From contig NZ_CP061725.1 in assembly GCF_014764405.1 (NCBI RefSeq), forward strand, positions 248,001 to 312,000: a stretch of 64,000 nucleotides of DNA. The letters are read 5' to 3'. Below, piece after piece: positions 55,621 through 64,000 of this stretch. A program made the position numbers and the translations under genes. Below the pieces are notes generated by a model. That model saw nothing but the letters and a program-made list of their open reading frames with translations, was not told the DNA's origin and did no database searches. Source of the DNA: Micromonospora craniellae. GTDB taxonomy: Bacteria > Actinomycetota > Actinomycetes > Mycobacteriales > Micromonosporaceae. Each line of letters opens with the position of its first letter. Positions within the stretch are counted from its first letter, which is position 1.

Positions 55621-56586
55621 TCAGTCCGCACGGGCCAGGGTCACCCCGAACAGGTCGTCGGGGTCGGTCCAGAAGCGCTCGGCGTGGAGCCCGGCCGAGG
55701 CCAACTCCGCGGCGATCCCCTCGGGGTGGAACTTCGCCGACACCTCGGTCCGCAACTCCTCCCCCTCGGCGAAGGCGACGTCGAGGTCGAGGACACGCAC
55801 CCGTACCGGCCGCTGCGCCCGCAGCCGCATCTCGATCCACTCCTGCTCCGGATCCCAGAGCGCGACGTGGGTGAACGCCGCCGGATCGAAGTCGGCGCCC
55901 AGTTCACGGTTGAGCACCCGCAGCACGTTGCGGTTGAACTCCGCCGTCACCCCGGCCTCGTCGTCGTACGCGGGCACGATCACCGCCGGGTCCTTCACCA
56001 GGTCGGTACCGACCAGCAGCCAGTCCCCCACCTCCAACGCGGCTCGCGTCCGGGTCAGGAACTCGGCCCGCTCGGCCGGCAGCAGGTTGCCGATGGTGCC
56101 GCCGAGAAAGATCACCAGTCGCCGCCCACCGGCGGGCAACCGGTCCAGATGCCGGGTGAAGTCGCCGACGATGCCGCGTACCCGAAGCCCGGCATAGTCG
56201 GCGGCGAGCGCGGCGGTGGACGCGGCCAGTGCGCTGGCCGACACGTCCAGGGGCACGAACGTGCCCAGACCGCGCCGCCGGGTGAAGGCGTCCAACAGCA
56301 GCCGGGTCTTCTCCGACGACCCGGAACCGAGTTCGATGAGCGTCTTCGCGCCGGTCAGCTCGGCGATCTCCGTCGCGTGCGTGGCCAGCACCGCGCGTTC
56401 GGCGCGGGTCGGGTAGTACTCGGGCAACCGGGTGATCTCCTCGAAGAGTTCACTGCCCCGTGCGTCGTAGAACCACTTCGGCGGCAACCACTTCGGTACG
56501 CCGGTCAGCCCGACCCGGACGTCGTGCCGCAGGCTGCGGCCGATGTCCCGGTCGTCGAGGTGGATCTTCAGCGGCTCGGTGCTCAT
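55621..56586 (-). CDS. egtD: L-histidine N-alpha-methyltransferase
   Basis: 321 residues. Trimethylates histidine to hercynine, the first dedicated step of ergothioneine synthesis. LPPKWFYDARGSELFEEIT, PEYYPTRAERAVL, the SAM site TLIELGSGSSEKTRLLLDA and LVIFLGGTIGNLLPAE are all diagnostic. A longer open frame upstream is shadow of egtC; the ATG overlaps the egtC stop (ATGA). Last gene of the operon. Confidence 0.97.
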   Translation of the reverse strand: MSTEPLKIHLDDRDIGRSLRHDVRVGLTGVPKWLPPKWFYDARGSELFEEITRLPEYYPTRAERAVLATHATEIAELTGAKTLIELGSGSSEKTRLLLDAFTRRRGLGTFVPLDVSASALAASTAALAADYAGLRVRGIVGDFTRHLDRLPAGGRRLVIFLGGTIGNLLPAERAEFLTRTRAALEVGDWLLVGTDLVKDPAVIVPAYDDEAGVTAEFNRNVLRVLNRELGADFDPAAFTHVALWDPEQEWIEMRLRAQRPVRVRVLDLDVAFAEGEELRTEVSAKFHPEGIAAELASAGLHAERFWTDPDDLFGVTLARAD

Positions 56587-57368
56587 CCGTCTTCCCTTCC
56601 GTCGGGCGGTCGGTGGTGATCGGGTCGGCTCAGGGGGCGCAGGTGCAGCCCGGTGGCGGTGGCGGTGACCAGGTGACCGTCGGGCACCTCCCGCCAGGCC
56701 GGGTCGTCGTCGTGTGGTTCCGAGGCCAGCAGCACGGAGTCCGGTGTGGTGCGGACCGACAGGGCGTGCCCGGCCACGCTGGCGACCACCGTGCGACCGT
56801 CGGTGAGCAGCAGGTTGAGCCGCGACCCCGGGGCCGCCGCAGCGACCGAGGTGACCGTCTCGGCGACCGCCGGCCCGGGCGACAGCCCCGCGCGCAGCCG
56901 GTGCCGGACCAGCGCCCACAGCAGTGCCGAGTCGGTGGTGGCGTCGAGGGTGAGCAGGTCGCGTACCGGCAGGGTGGCGGCCAGCGGCACCACCGAGTCC
57001 GGCCAGCCGCGCACCACGCCGTTGTGGCTGAACAGCCATTGGCCCTCGGCGAAGGGCGCGGCGGCGGCGTCCACCACCGCCATGCCGACCGTGGCCGAGC
57101 GCACCGCGGCCAGCACCGCGCCCGTCGAGGTGACCGCCGCCAGGTCGGCGATGGTCGGGTCGCTCCAGATCGGCTGCGCCCGCCGGTACCGCACCGGATC
57201 GCCGCCGGCCGGCGGGTACCAGCCGACACCGAACCCGTCCGCGTTGATCGTCCCGCCGCCCCGCATGTCGCGGGGGGCCCAGGACTGGCGCACCAGCGAG
57301 TACGGCGGATCGAACAGCAGCTCCCGCAGGGTCAGCGGCGGCCCGAGGTAGGCCAGGTGGCGGCACAT
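56583..57368 (-). CDS. egtC: Gamma-glutamyl-hercynylcysteine S-oxide amidohydrolase
   Basis: 261 residues, class II glutamine amidotransferase fold. The nucleophile Cys2 is exposed in MCRHLAYLGPP, and GGGTINADGFGVGWYPP and FSHNGVVRGWPD shape the active site. It removes the gamma-glutamyl group after EgtB. It starts 22 bp after the egtB stop and overlaps egtD. Confidence 0.96.
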   Translation of the reverse strand: MCRHLAYLGPPLTLRELLFDPPYSLVRQSWAPRDMRGGGTINADGFGVGWYPPAGGDPVRYRRAQPIWSDPTIADLAAVTSTGAVLAAVRSATVGMAVVDAAAAPFAEGQWLFSHNGVVRGWPDSVVPLAATLPVRDLLTLDATTDSALLWALVRHRLRAGLSPGPAVAETVTSVAAAAPGSRLNLLLTDGRTVVASVAGHALSVRTTPDSVLLASEPHDDDPAWREVPDGHLVTATATGLHLRPLSRPDHHRPPDGREDG

Positions 57369-57390
57369 CAGGCGAACCGGACCACGACCG

Positions 57391-58725
57391 TCACCGGTCG
57401 GCCTCCTCGGGCCGCGCGTCCCGGGCGCAGCGGAAACCGCTGAAGATCTGCCGACGGATCGGGTAGTCCCAGTTGCGGAAGGTGCCCCGGCAGGCGGCCC
57501 GGTCGGTGCCGAACGACCCACCGCGCAGCACCCGGTGGTCGTCGCCGAAGAAGACCTCGGAGTACTCCCGGTAGGGGAAGGCGGCGAAGCCGGGATAGCC
57601 CCGGAACGGCGTCGACACCCACTCCCACACGTCGCCCATGAGCTGATGCACGCCGAGCGGGGACGCCCCGGCCGGGTACGCGCCGACCGGCGCCGGCCAC
57701 AGGTGCCGCTGGCCCAGGTTGGCGTGCGCCGAGGTCGGCTCGTCGTCGCCCCACGGGTAGCGGCGGGACCGGCCGGTGGCCGGGTCCCAGCGGGCCGCCT
57801 TCTCCCACTCCGCCTCGGTGGGCAGCCGCTTGCCGGCCCAGGTGGCGTACGCCCACGCCTCGTGGAAGCAGACGTGCACCACCGGCTCGTCGTCGCGGAC
57901 CCGGTCCCACCGGCCGAACCGCCGGTACGCCCAGCCGTCGCCGTCGCGCCGCCAGTGCATCGGCGCGCCCAGTCCAGCCTCCTGCCGGTGCCGCCAGCCC
58001 GCCTCGCTCCACCAGCGCGGATCGTCGTACCCGCCGTCGGCGATGAACTCCCGGTACGCCCCGTTGGTCACCGGGGCGGCGTCGATGACGTACGCGGGCA
58101 GCTCGACCCGATGGGCCGGGCGTTCGTTGTCCAGCGCCCACGGGTCGGCGTCGGTGCCCATGGTGAACGGGCCGGTCGGCACCAGCACCTCCTCCGCCAC
58201 CCGGGCGGCCGGCTCGGGCGGCGGCGGCGCGTGCAGCACCGCAGGACCGGTGCGCAGCTGGTGGGTGGCGAGCATCGTCTCATCGTGCTGCTGCTCGTGC
58301 TGCACCATCATGCCGAAGGCGAACCCGTCGGTGACCAGCCGACGCTCGTCGAAGGAGACGCCGTCGAGCAGGTCGTACACCTTGTCGCGGACCGTCGCCA
58401 CGTACGCCCGCGCCTCGGTCGGCGGCAGCAGCGGCAGTGACGGGCGGTCCTTGCGGGGCTGCTTGAAGGCGTCGTAGAGGTCGTCGATGTCGCACCGGAC
58501 CGGTTCGCGTCCGCCGACGTCCCGGACCAGCCAGAGTTCCTCCTGGTTGCCGATGTGGGCGAGGTCCCAGACCAGCGGGGACATCAGCGGCGAGTGCTGC
58601 CGCGTCAGGTCGCCGTCGTCGACCGCCTCGGTCAGCCCGACGGTGCGGGCCCGGGTGCGGTCCAGTTCCGTCGCGATCCGTGCGCGCAGGTCCTCCGTGC
58701 CGAGGCCGGTGGTGGTGTCGGTCAT
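57391..58725 (-). CDS. egtB: Ergothioneine sulfoxide synthase
   Basis: 444 residues. An N-terminal DinB_2 domain supplies iron ligands (DLAHIGNQEELW, MVQHEQQHDETM: H-x3-H-x-E). The C-terminal FGE-sulfatase domain includes EVLVPTGPFTMGTDADP, GKRLPTEAEWEKAARWD and LRGGSFGTDRAACRGTFR. It joins gamma-Glu-Cys to hercynine with O2. ATG preceded by AGAGGAGG; it overlaps the egtA stop. Confidence 0.97.
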   Translation of the reverse strand: MTDTTTGLGTEDLRARIATELDRTRARTVGLTEAVDDGDLTRQHSPLMSPLVWDLAHIGNQEELWLVRDVGGREPVRCDIDDLYDAFKQPRKDRPSLPLLPPTEARAYVATVRDKVYDLLDGVSFDERRLVTDGFAFGMMVQHEQQHDETMLATHQLRTGPAVLHAPPPPEPAARVAEEVLVPTGPFTMGTDADPWALDNERPAHRVELPAYVIDAAPVTNGAYREFIADGGYDDPRWWSEAGWRHRQEAGLGAPMHWRRDGDGWAYRRFGRWDRVRDDEPVVHVCFHEAWAYATWAGKRLPTEAEWEKAARWDPATGRSRRYPWGDDEPTSAHANLGQRHLWPAPVGAYPAGASPLGVHQLMGDVWEWVSTPFRGYPGFAAFPYREYSEVFFGDDHRVLRGGSFGTDRAACRGTFRNWDYPIRRQIFSGFRCARDARPEEADR

Positions 58726-59957
58726 CGCTGCCTCCTCTGGGCGGCGTCGCGCCGTCGTCGTACTCCCTGGTCGATCTCGTCGTGCAGGGCCGCCGGCAGG
58801 TCGAGCCGGGGCAACGCCGCCAGTGCCAGGTCGAGCAGGCCCACGGCGACGGTGGCCAGACACGGGTCGTGCAGGCCGTGCCGGGCGGCGATGAGCCAGC
58901 GGTCGGCCACCGGGAGGGCCAGCGCCATCGCGGCCTCGGTGGTGTCGGTGGCGCCGAGCAGTGCGGCGAGCACCGCCAGCGGCAGCGTCCAACCGCGCCC
59001 GGGTTGGGCGTCGACGTAGCGCAGTTCCAGGTAGCCGCGCGGTCGTACCGGTGGGAACAGCGTGCTCACGTGGTATTCGAGATCGTCGACGGTGGGCCGG
59101 CGGGGCAAGGCCCCGTCGATCCAGTCGGCGAACGTCACGTCCGGCGGCGGGGTCCAGTCGCCGCTGTCGTCCCGTACACAGAGCAGTGGGGCGGCCAGTG
59201 CGTACCGGGCCCAGGCGGCGGCCGGGTCGACACCGGCCGCGTCGGGTGTCCAGACCGGCGCGGTGCGCGCCGGGTCGATGCGGGCCCAGGCCCCCATCCG
59301 GGCCGACGCCCACCCGGTGTCCCGACCGGCGTGCCGGCCGGCGGTGGCGAAGGCGGCCAGCAGCGGTGGCCCGGCCGCGTGCACCAGCGCCCACCGGGCG
59401 GCGGCCTGCTCGGATCGGCCCGCGTCGAGGCAGACCTGCAGGCCGGCGGTGCTGTACATCATCGTCCGGCCGTCCGGGCCGTACCGGTCGAAGACCCGGC
59501 GCATGGCCCGGTAGCGAGGTGTGTCGATCGCCGGTCGCGGCGGCCGGTACGCGTCGATGCCGGTGCGGCCGAGGGCCAGGCCGGCGGCGTCGAGCAGTCG
59601 GGTGACCTGGTCGATGTCAGACTGGGTGGCGTCGATCAGAGCGGTGACGGAGGCTTGCGGCGGGGTGGAGATCTCCAGTTGCCCGCCGGGCTCGACGGTC
59701 ACCGTGCCGCCCCGCAGAAGTCTGCGGGCGGGGCTGGCACGATCCAGGGTGGTGGGGCTGTAGGGCCCCAGTGCCGCTCTCAGCCGGGCGGCGTCGACGT
59801 GACGCGTGGGGTCGACGGTCTCGTGGACCGTCCATTCGAGCTCGACACCCGTGTACGTCGGTGGGCCGGTCTTGAAGCAGATCCGGGCGAGATGTCGGGC
59901 GGCTGCGGCGCGGTCCCGCAGCACGGGTATGTGATCGACTTCCGGTGAGGTAACCAC
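58722..59957 (-). CDS. egtA: Glutamate-cysteine ligase of ergothioneine synthesis
   Basis: 411 residues, GCS2 family. Makes gamma-glutamylcysteine for EgtB. PTYTGVELEWTVH, TVTVEPGGQLEISTPP, GRTMMYSTAGLQVCLDAG and YLELRYVDAQPGRGW are conserved. GTG start. First gene of egtABCD; an egtE lyase gene is not in the window, and its role is often filled by a PLP enzyme elsewhere. Confidence 0.95.
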   Translation of the reverse strand: MVTSPEVDHIPVLRDRAAAARHLARICFKTGPPTYTGVELEWTVHETVDPTRHVDAARLRAALGPYSPTTLDRASPARRLLRGGTVTVEPGGQLEISTPPQASVTALIDATQSDIDQVTRLLDAAGLALGRTGIDAYRPPRPAIDTPRYRAMRRVFDRYGPDGRTMMYSTAGLQVCLDAGRSEQAAARWALVHAAGPPLLAAFATAGRHAGRDTGWASARMGAWARIDPARTAPVWTPDAAGVDPAAAWARYALAAPLLCVRDDSGDWTPPPDVTFADWIDGALPRRPTVDDLEYHVSTLFPPVRPRGYLELRYVDAQPGRGWTLPLAVLAALLGATDTTEAAMALALPVADRWLIAARHGLHDPCLATVAVGLLDLALAALPRLDLPAALHDEIDQGVRRRRDAAQRRQR

Positions 59958-60084
59958 GCGACGGCCCCCTGTTCCGATGCCGGCTCGGCAAGCGTCACCG
60001 TAACGTGCCCCGGTGACATCTTCGCGATGTCGACGCTTCCGTCATCATCTGTCTAACAGCGGCCGGCCGCCCGTCGAGTCGAAT

Positions 60085-60457
60085 TCACATTCCTGTCGCA
60101 ATCGGCGTGCCGGGCATCGCTTCCGGCCCTTCAAGACCGCCGCCGCCCCCTCGGCCAGCACGGTACGCCGCCACGTTCTCGGCACCGCCGGCCGCGTCCC
60201 GCAGGTCGGCGAAGCCGGGGCTCTCCATCGCCTTCTCCCGCTGCCGCTCGGACTTCGACAGGTAGGACCGGCAGTGGCCGGTGTTGCCGGAGTCCACCGG
60301 AGGCGACGTACGCCGTCGCCTCCGGTGCGCCCGCCGCCGACGGACTGGGCGGGGCGGTGTGCGAGGGCGGGACGGAGGTCGGTGCGCTGCCGGTCGGGTC
60401 GGCCGTCTGACCTCGACCGGCCAGCACCCCACCCGTACGCCCTGACTCACGGTACAC
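60085..60457 (-). pseudogene. Decayed gene with broken reading frame
   Basis: In the 598-bp stretch 59958-60555 between egtA and the kinase, one minus-strand frame (TSVPPSHTAPPSPSAAGAP, ending ATAYVAS) gives a Pro/Ser linker. Around 60300 coding character moves to another frame (SGNTGHCRSYLSKSERQRE, ESPGFADLRDAAGG, ENVAAYRAG). The second part resembles a short conserved tail, C-x2-YL...PAF..L..AAGG, known in actinomycete hypothetical proteins. Start and intact frame are missing. Confidence 0.45.
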
Positions 60458-60555
60458 GTCACATCACGACACGCCCCGTCACCGGTACGGTCGGCGGTAG
60501 GATGCGCGGGCACACCAGGCGCACCCTTCGGCCCCTCTGTGGGTACGGTGGTCAC

Positions 60556-61911
60556 GTGTTGTCTTCGGAGGTCGTACTCAGCGGTCGGTACCGCCTGGAC
60601 GAACGCGTCGCCACCGGCGGCATGGGTGACGTCTGGCGCGCGTCCGACCTGATCCTCGGCCGGCAGGTCGCGGTGAAGGTGCTGCTGCCCTCGCTGGTCT
60701 CCGACCCCGACTTCATCGCCCGTTTCCGCGCCGAGGCCCGGATCATGGCCGCGCTGCGCCACCCGGGCATCGTCCAGGTCTTCGACTGCGGCGAGGACGA
60801 CCTGCCCGACGGTGGGCGGGCCGACTACCTGGTCATGGAGTTCGTCACCGGCCAGCCGCTGGCCAGGCGGATCGAGGCCGAGGGTCGCCTGGACGTGGGC
60901 CTCGCGATGTCGGTGGTGGCGCAGGCGGCGCAGGCGCTGCACGCCGCGCACCTCGGCGGCATCGTGCACCGGGACGTGAAGCCGAGCAACCTGCTGGTGC
61001 AGGAGGACGGCACGGTCGTCCTGGTCGACTTCGGGGTGGCCCGGTCCACCAACGTGACGAGCATCACCAGCACGAACGCGGTGCCGGGCACCGCCCTCTA
61101 CATGGCGCCGGAACAGGCCGCCGGGCGTCCGGTCTCCGGGGCGACCGACCTGTACGCGCTCGGCGCCGTCGCCTACTGCTGCCTGACCGGCAGCCCGCCG
61201 TTCACCGGGGACAACCCGCTCCAGGTCGCCGTCCGGCATCTCGACGACCCGCCGCCGGACCTGCCGCCCGACATCCCGGAGGCGGTGCGGGTGCTGGTCG
61301 CCCGCGCGCTCGCCAAGGACCCGGCCGACCGGTTCAGCAGCGGCGCGGCGATGGCCGAGGCGGCACGGGCCGCGGTCTCCGACGGGTCCCTGCCGACGGT
61401 CCTGGCGCCGGCCGCCGGGGCGTTGCGCGAGCCCGGCCCGGACACCCGCACGGACCTTCCGGCGGGCGGCGCCGCGCCGGCAGGTCGGCGGCGGCGCGGC
61501 GCGCTGGTCGGCGCGCTCACCGCCGTGCTGGTCGGGTTCGTGGCGCTCGGCGCGGCCCTCGGCGCGACCAGCGATGCCAACACCCCGGCGGTGCAGCTGC
61601 CGACGACCTCGCCGAGCTCCGAGACCGCCGGGCCCGACGAGACGCCGGAGAGCCCCGGGGAGAGCGGTCCCGCCCGCGTCCCGCCACTGCGCCCGGCGGG
61701 TTCCACGGCCAGCCCGACCGAATCCCCGTCGGTACAGCCGAGCTCCCCGCAGCCCAGCGAGTCGAGTACGACCGAAACCCCGACCCCGACCCCGACCAGC
61801 GCCGAGCCGACCACGCCCAGCGCCACCCCGTCGTCGCAGACGCCCACCACGACGCCGACCACCACCACGCCGCCGGCACCCGAACCGCCGGACAACGGCG
61901 AGGCCAGCTGA
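60556..61911 (+). CDS. Membrane Ser/Thr protein kinase
   Basis: 451 residues. Kinase domain ~10-270 with VATGGMGDVWRASD, VAVKVLLPSL, IVHRDVKPSNLLVQEDG, VVLVDFGVARSTN and TALYMAPEQAAGRP. A membrane segment at about 315-335 (LVGALTAVLVGFVALGAALG) is followed by a Pro/Ser/Thr-rich external tail with no PASTA or other sensor fold. GTG chosen because it places the kinase domain at the N-terminus. A nucleotide-sugar dehydrogenase follows 97 bp later. Confidence 0.92.
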   Translation: MLSSEVVLSGRYRLDERVATGGMGDVWRASDLILGRQVAVKVLLPSLVSDPDFIARFRAEARIMAALRHPGIVQVFDCGEDDLPDGGRADYLVMEFVTGQPLARRIEAEGRLDVGLAMSVVAQAAQALHAAHLGGIVHRDVKPSNLLVQEDGTVVLVDFGVARSTNVTSITSTNAVPGTALYMAPEQAAGRPVSGATDLYALGAVAYCCLTGSPPFTGDNPLQVAVRHLDDPPPDLPPDIPEAVRVLVARALAKDPADRFSSGAAMAEAARAAVSDGSLPTVLAPAAGALREPGPDTRTDLPAGGAAPAGRRRRGALVGALTAVLVGFVALGAALGATSDANTPAVQLPTTSPSSETAGPDETPESPGESGPARVPPLRPAGSTASPTESPSVQPSSPQPSESSTTETPTPTPTSAEPTTPSATPSSQTPTTTPTTTTPPAPEPPDNGEAS

Positions 61912-62008
61912 GTCCCACCAGCCCGTATATCACCGAAACGGACGTACGGGGTCACACTCCGCTCTAGGCTCCTGACCAGCAGGTACTGTCTACCGGTCAG
62001 GAGCAAGT

Positions 62009-63271
62009 GTGAGCCTGGAGAAGTTGGTCGTCATCGGGCAGGGTTACGTCGGCCTGCCGCTGGCCATGCGCGCCGTCGAAGCCGGCCTGGACGTGGTGGG
62101 CCTCGACGTCGACACCGACCGGGTCAAGCGGCTCGCCTCGGGTGAGTCCTTCGTGGCGGACATCCCCGCCGACCGGCTCGGCCGGGCGCTGTCCAGCGGT
62201 CGCTACCGATCCAGCAGCGAGTACGCCGACGCGCGGGACTTCGACATCTGCGTCATCACCGTGCCGACACCGCTGCGGGACGGCACCCCGGATTTGAGCT
62301 ACGTGGAGCAGGCCGGTACCGGGATCGCGCCGTACCTGCGACCCGGCTGCACGGTGATCCTCGAATCGACCACCTACCCGGGCACCACCGAGGAGCTGCT
62401 GCGCCCGCTGCTGGAGTCGGCCAGCGGGCTGCGCAGCCCCGGCGACTACCACCTGGGGTACAGCCCGGAGCGGATCGACCCGGGCAACCCGACCTGGCGG
62501 CTGGAGAACACCCCGAAGGTCGTCTCCGGGGTCGACGAGGCCTCCCTGGCCCGGGTCGACGAGTTCTACCGGCGGCTGGTGGAGCGTACGGTCCCGGTCG
62601 ACTCGACCCGGGTGGCCGAGTTGACGAAGCTGATCGAGAACACCTTCCGCCAGGTCAACATCGCCCTGGTCAACGAGCTGACGATGCTCTCCCACCAGCT
62701 CGACATCGACGTCTGGCAGGCAATCGACGCGGCCGAGACCAAGCCGTTCGGCTTCATGCCGTTCCGGCCCGGCCCCGGCGTCGGCGGGCACTGCCTGCCG
62801 ATCGACCCGTGCTACCTGTCCTGGCAGGTCAAGCGGCGCCTCGGCCGGCAGTTCCGGTTCATCGAGCTGGCCAACGACATCAACCACGAGATGCCCGAGC
62901 ACGTGGCGCAGCGGGTGATGGCCGGGCTGAACCGGTCCGGCCGGGCGATCAGCGGCGCCCGGCTGCTGCTGCTCGGGCTGGCGTACAAGCGCAACACCGG
63001 CGACATGCGCGACTCCCCGGCGGTGGAGGTGGCCCGGCGGCTGCGGGACCTCGGTGCCGAGGTCCGCGCGGTGGAGCCGTACGCCGAGGCGCATCACCTG
63101 CCGGACGGGGTGGCGACCGTGGACCTGACCGAACGGGAGCTGCGGGAGGCGGACGGCGTGGTGGTGGTGACCGACCACGACGCGTTCGACTACGACCTGG
63201 TGGCACGGCACGCCCGCTACGTCTTCGACACCCGCAACCGCTGCACCGGCCCCACCATAGAACGCCTTTGA
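62009..63271 (+). CDS. UDP-glucose/UDP-ManNAc-type nucleotide-sugar dehydrogenase
   Basis: 420 residues. Two-step NAD oxidation of a UDP-sugar to a uronic acid. N-terminal Rossmann site LVVIGQGYVGLPLAMRA, central EKNxFRQVN-like LIENTFRQVNIALVNEL, catalytic Cys (~260) in GVGGHCLPIDPCYLSW, and the C-terminal GLAYKRNTGDMRDSPAVE domain. The PxDPxYL form favours the WecC/VipA side of the family. GTG with CAGGAG upstream. Probably feeds the envelope polysaccharide made by the 48-54 kb cluster. Confidence 0.92.
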   Translation: MSLEKLVVIGQGYVGLPLAMRAVEAGLDVVGLDVDTDRVKRLASGESFVADIPADRLGRALSSGRYRSSSEYADARDFDICVITVPTPLRDGTPDLSYVEQAGTGIAPYLRPGCTVILESTTYPGTTEELLRPLLESASGLRSPGDYHLGYSPERIDPGNPTWRLENTPKVVSGVDEASLARVDEFYRRLVERTVPVDSTRVAELTKLIENTFRQVNIALVNELTMLSHQLDIDVWQAIDAAETKPFGFMPFRPGPGVGGHCLPIDPCYLSWQVKRRLGRQFRFIELANDINHEMPEHVAQRVMAGLNRSGRAISGARLLLLGLAYKRNTGDMRDSPAVEVARRLRDLGAEVRAVEPYAEAHHLPDGVATVDLTERELREADGVVVVTDHDAFDYDLVARHARYVFDTRNRCTGPTIERL

Positions 63272-63301
63272 CGCCTGAGGCCGTGGCGGTGCACGTTTCA
63301 C

Positions 63302-63354
63302 CGTGGCGGTGTGACTGTTCCCGTGTCGGCGTGTCGAGCAGCCACACTGCCACG
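63302..63354. repeat. 53-bp dispersed imperfect palindrome, copy 2
   Basis: Inverted copy of the element at 13855-13907 with 45 of 53 identical bases. Outer arms CGTGGCGGTGTG / CACACTGCCACG. It lies 30 bp after the dehydrogenase stop and just before the convergent permease stop, so it can act as a shared terminator. A partial unit, CGTGGCGGTGCACG, precedes it at 63282. Confidence 0.75.
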
Positions 63355-63377
63355 ATCATGCGTCAGGAGGCCCCGCG

Positions 63378-64000
63378 TCACTGGTCGGCCAGCGCCTCGA
63401 CGACGGGCCGGGACAGCGCCCGCCGAGCCGGCAGCACCGACGCCAGCAGTGCCGCCAGCATCGCGACGGCGAGCACCCCGGCGAGCCGTGCCCAGGGCAC
63501 GACCAGGGTGAACTCCCCGGCGAGCCGGGCCAGCAACGCCATCGCCCCGGCGGTGACGCCGGTGCCCAGCGTGACACCGAGCACCGCACCGACCAGCGCG
63601 GTGAGGACCGCCTCGACGGCCAGCATGGCGCGCATCCGCCCGCCGGTCAGCCCGACGGCGCGCAGCACCGCGTTCTCCCGGGTCCGTTCCACCACCGACA
63701 GGCTCAACGTGTTGGCCACTCCGACCAGGGCGATCACCACCGCCAGCCCGAGCAGCGCGACCACGAACGCGAGCAGCATGTCCACCGTAGAGGTGAGCAT
63801 CCGCTCGTACGCCGCCTGGTCCATCAGGTTGATCGTCGGGTAGTCGGCCAGGACCGCCTCGATCGCGGCGCGTGCCGAGCCGGCCGGCACGCCCGGGGCC
63901 GGTTCGACCTCGGCCAGGACGCCACGCTCGTCGGGGAGGAGCCGGGTGTGGTCGGCGTCGACCAGACCCACCGCGTGCCCGGGCGGCACCGTCGACCCGG
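63378..64000 (-). CDS. FtsX/MacB-type ABC transporter permease (5' end outside window)
   Basis: C-terminal ~207 residues of a permease. A periplasmic portion (LADYPTINLMDQAAYERML) is followed by three membrane segments with the FtsX core VALVGVANTLSLSVVERTR-like (ALVGVANTLSLSVVERTREN), LRAVGLTGGRMRAMLAVEA and VLAVAMLAALLASVLPARR. Such proteins pair with an ATPase for lipoprotein or antibiotic-peptide export. The start and any ATPase lie beyond the right edge. Confidence 0.88.
   Translation of the reverse strand, partial: GSTVPPGHAVGLVDADHTRLLPDERGVLAEVEPAPGVPAGSARAAIEAVLADYPTINLMDQAAYERMLTSTVDMLLAFVVALLGLAVVIALVGVANTLSLSVVERTRENAVLRAVGLTGGRMRAMLAVEAVLTALVGAVLGVTLGTGVTAGAMALLARLAGEFTLVVPWARLAGVLAVAMLAALLASVLPARRALSRPVVEALADQ

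Overview
The window is very GC-rich (roughly 70% or more by eye), with frequent GTG starts, overlapping ATGA/GTGA gene junctions, an ergothioneine operon, SpoIIE/STAS partner-switching proteins, PASTA-less Ser/Thr kinases and XRE regulators with long helical tails. This points to an actinomycete, most likely Micromonosporaceae (Micromonospora-like). No rRNA, complete tRNA, CRISPR array or replication origin was seen.

Layout. 1-4.6 kb: a secreted LamG/clan-A glycoside hydrolase (cut by the left edge) with candidate LacI-type operators, a small membrane protein, and argG with ArgR-like boxes and an apparently leaderless start. 4.6-6.3 kb: a decayed accessory stretch with a tRNA 3'-end fragment and a frameshifted unknown gene. 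6.3-12.2 kb: a LysR/EamA divergent pair, a short catabolic operon (acyl-CoA dehydrogenase, hydroxyacid dehydrogenase, remnant aldehyde dehydrogenase) and an XRE regulator that abuts the aldehyde dehydrogenase remnant. 12.4-16.4 kb: a second XRE regulator, gene debris and an IS1634-type insertion sequence. 16.4-24.3 kb: glgX-treY-treZ (trehalose from glycogen) divergent from a GT4 glycosyltransferase. 24.5-29.8 kb: citrate synthase and a three-gene operon of a small membrane protein, a methyltransferase and a membrane sulfatase-fold enzyme.

30-38 kb is regulatory: a Ser/Thr kinase, an OsmC protein, a CheY-like regulator, two STAS proteins, a SpoIIE phosphatase with PAS/GAF regions and a frameshifted sensor-like gene. 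38-47.9 kb is mostly housekeeping: NDH-2, a TerC-family membrane protein behind a yybP-ykoY (Mn2+) riboswitch, a racemase-like CoA-transferase III enzyme, pirin, a MazG-like protein, glutamate dehydrogenase and a frameshifted FMN reductase. 47.9-54 kb is a cell-surface cluster: an LPXTG protein, a DUF4012 protein, a WbuB-like glycosyltransferase, a low-molecular-weight protein tyrosine phosphatase and a Wzz/BY-kinase. 54-60 kb holds two small membrane proteins, a GDT1-family Mn2+ exporter behind a second yybP-ykoY riboswitch, and egtABCD. 60.5-64 kb has a membrane Ser/Thr kinase, a nucleotide-sugar dehydrogenase and the end of an FtsX-type permease.

The most unusual material is between genes. 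There are three families of dispersed palindromic elements, two manganese riboswitches 15 kb apart on two different manganese-export gene families, an IS flanked by inverted gene fragments, and several single-base frameshifts. The best candidate for an under-described system is the small-protein/methyltransferase/sulfatase-fold operon at 26.0-29.8 kb.
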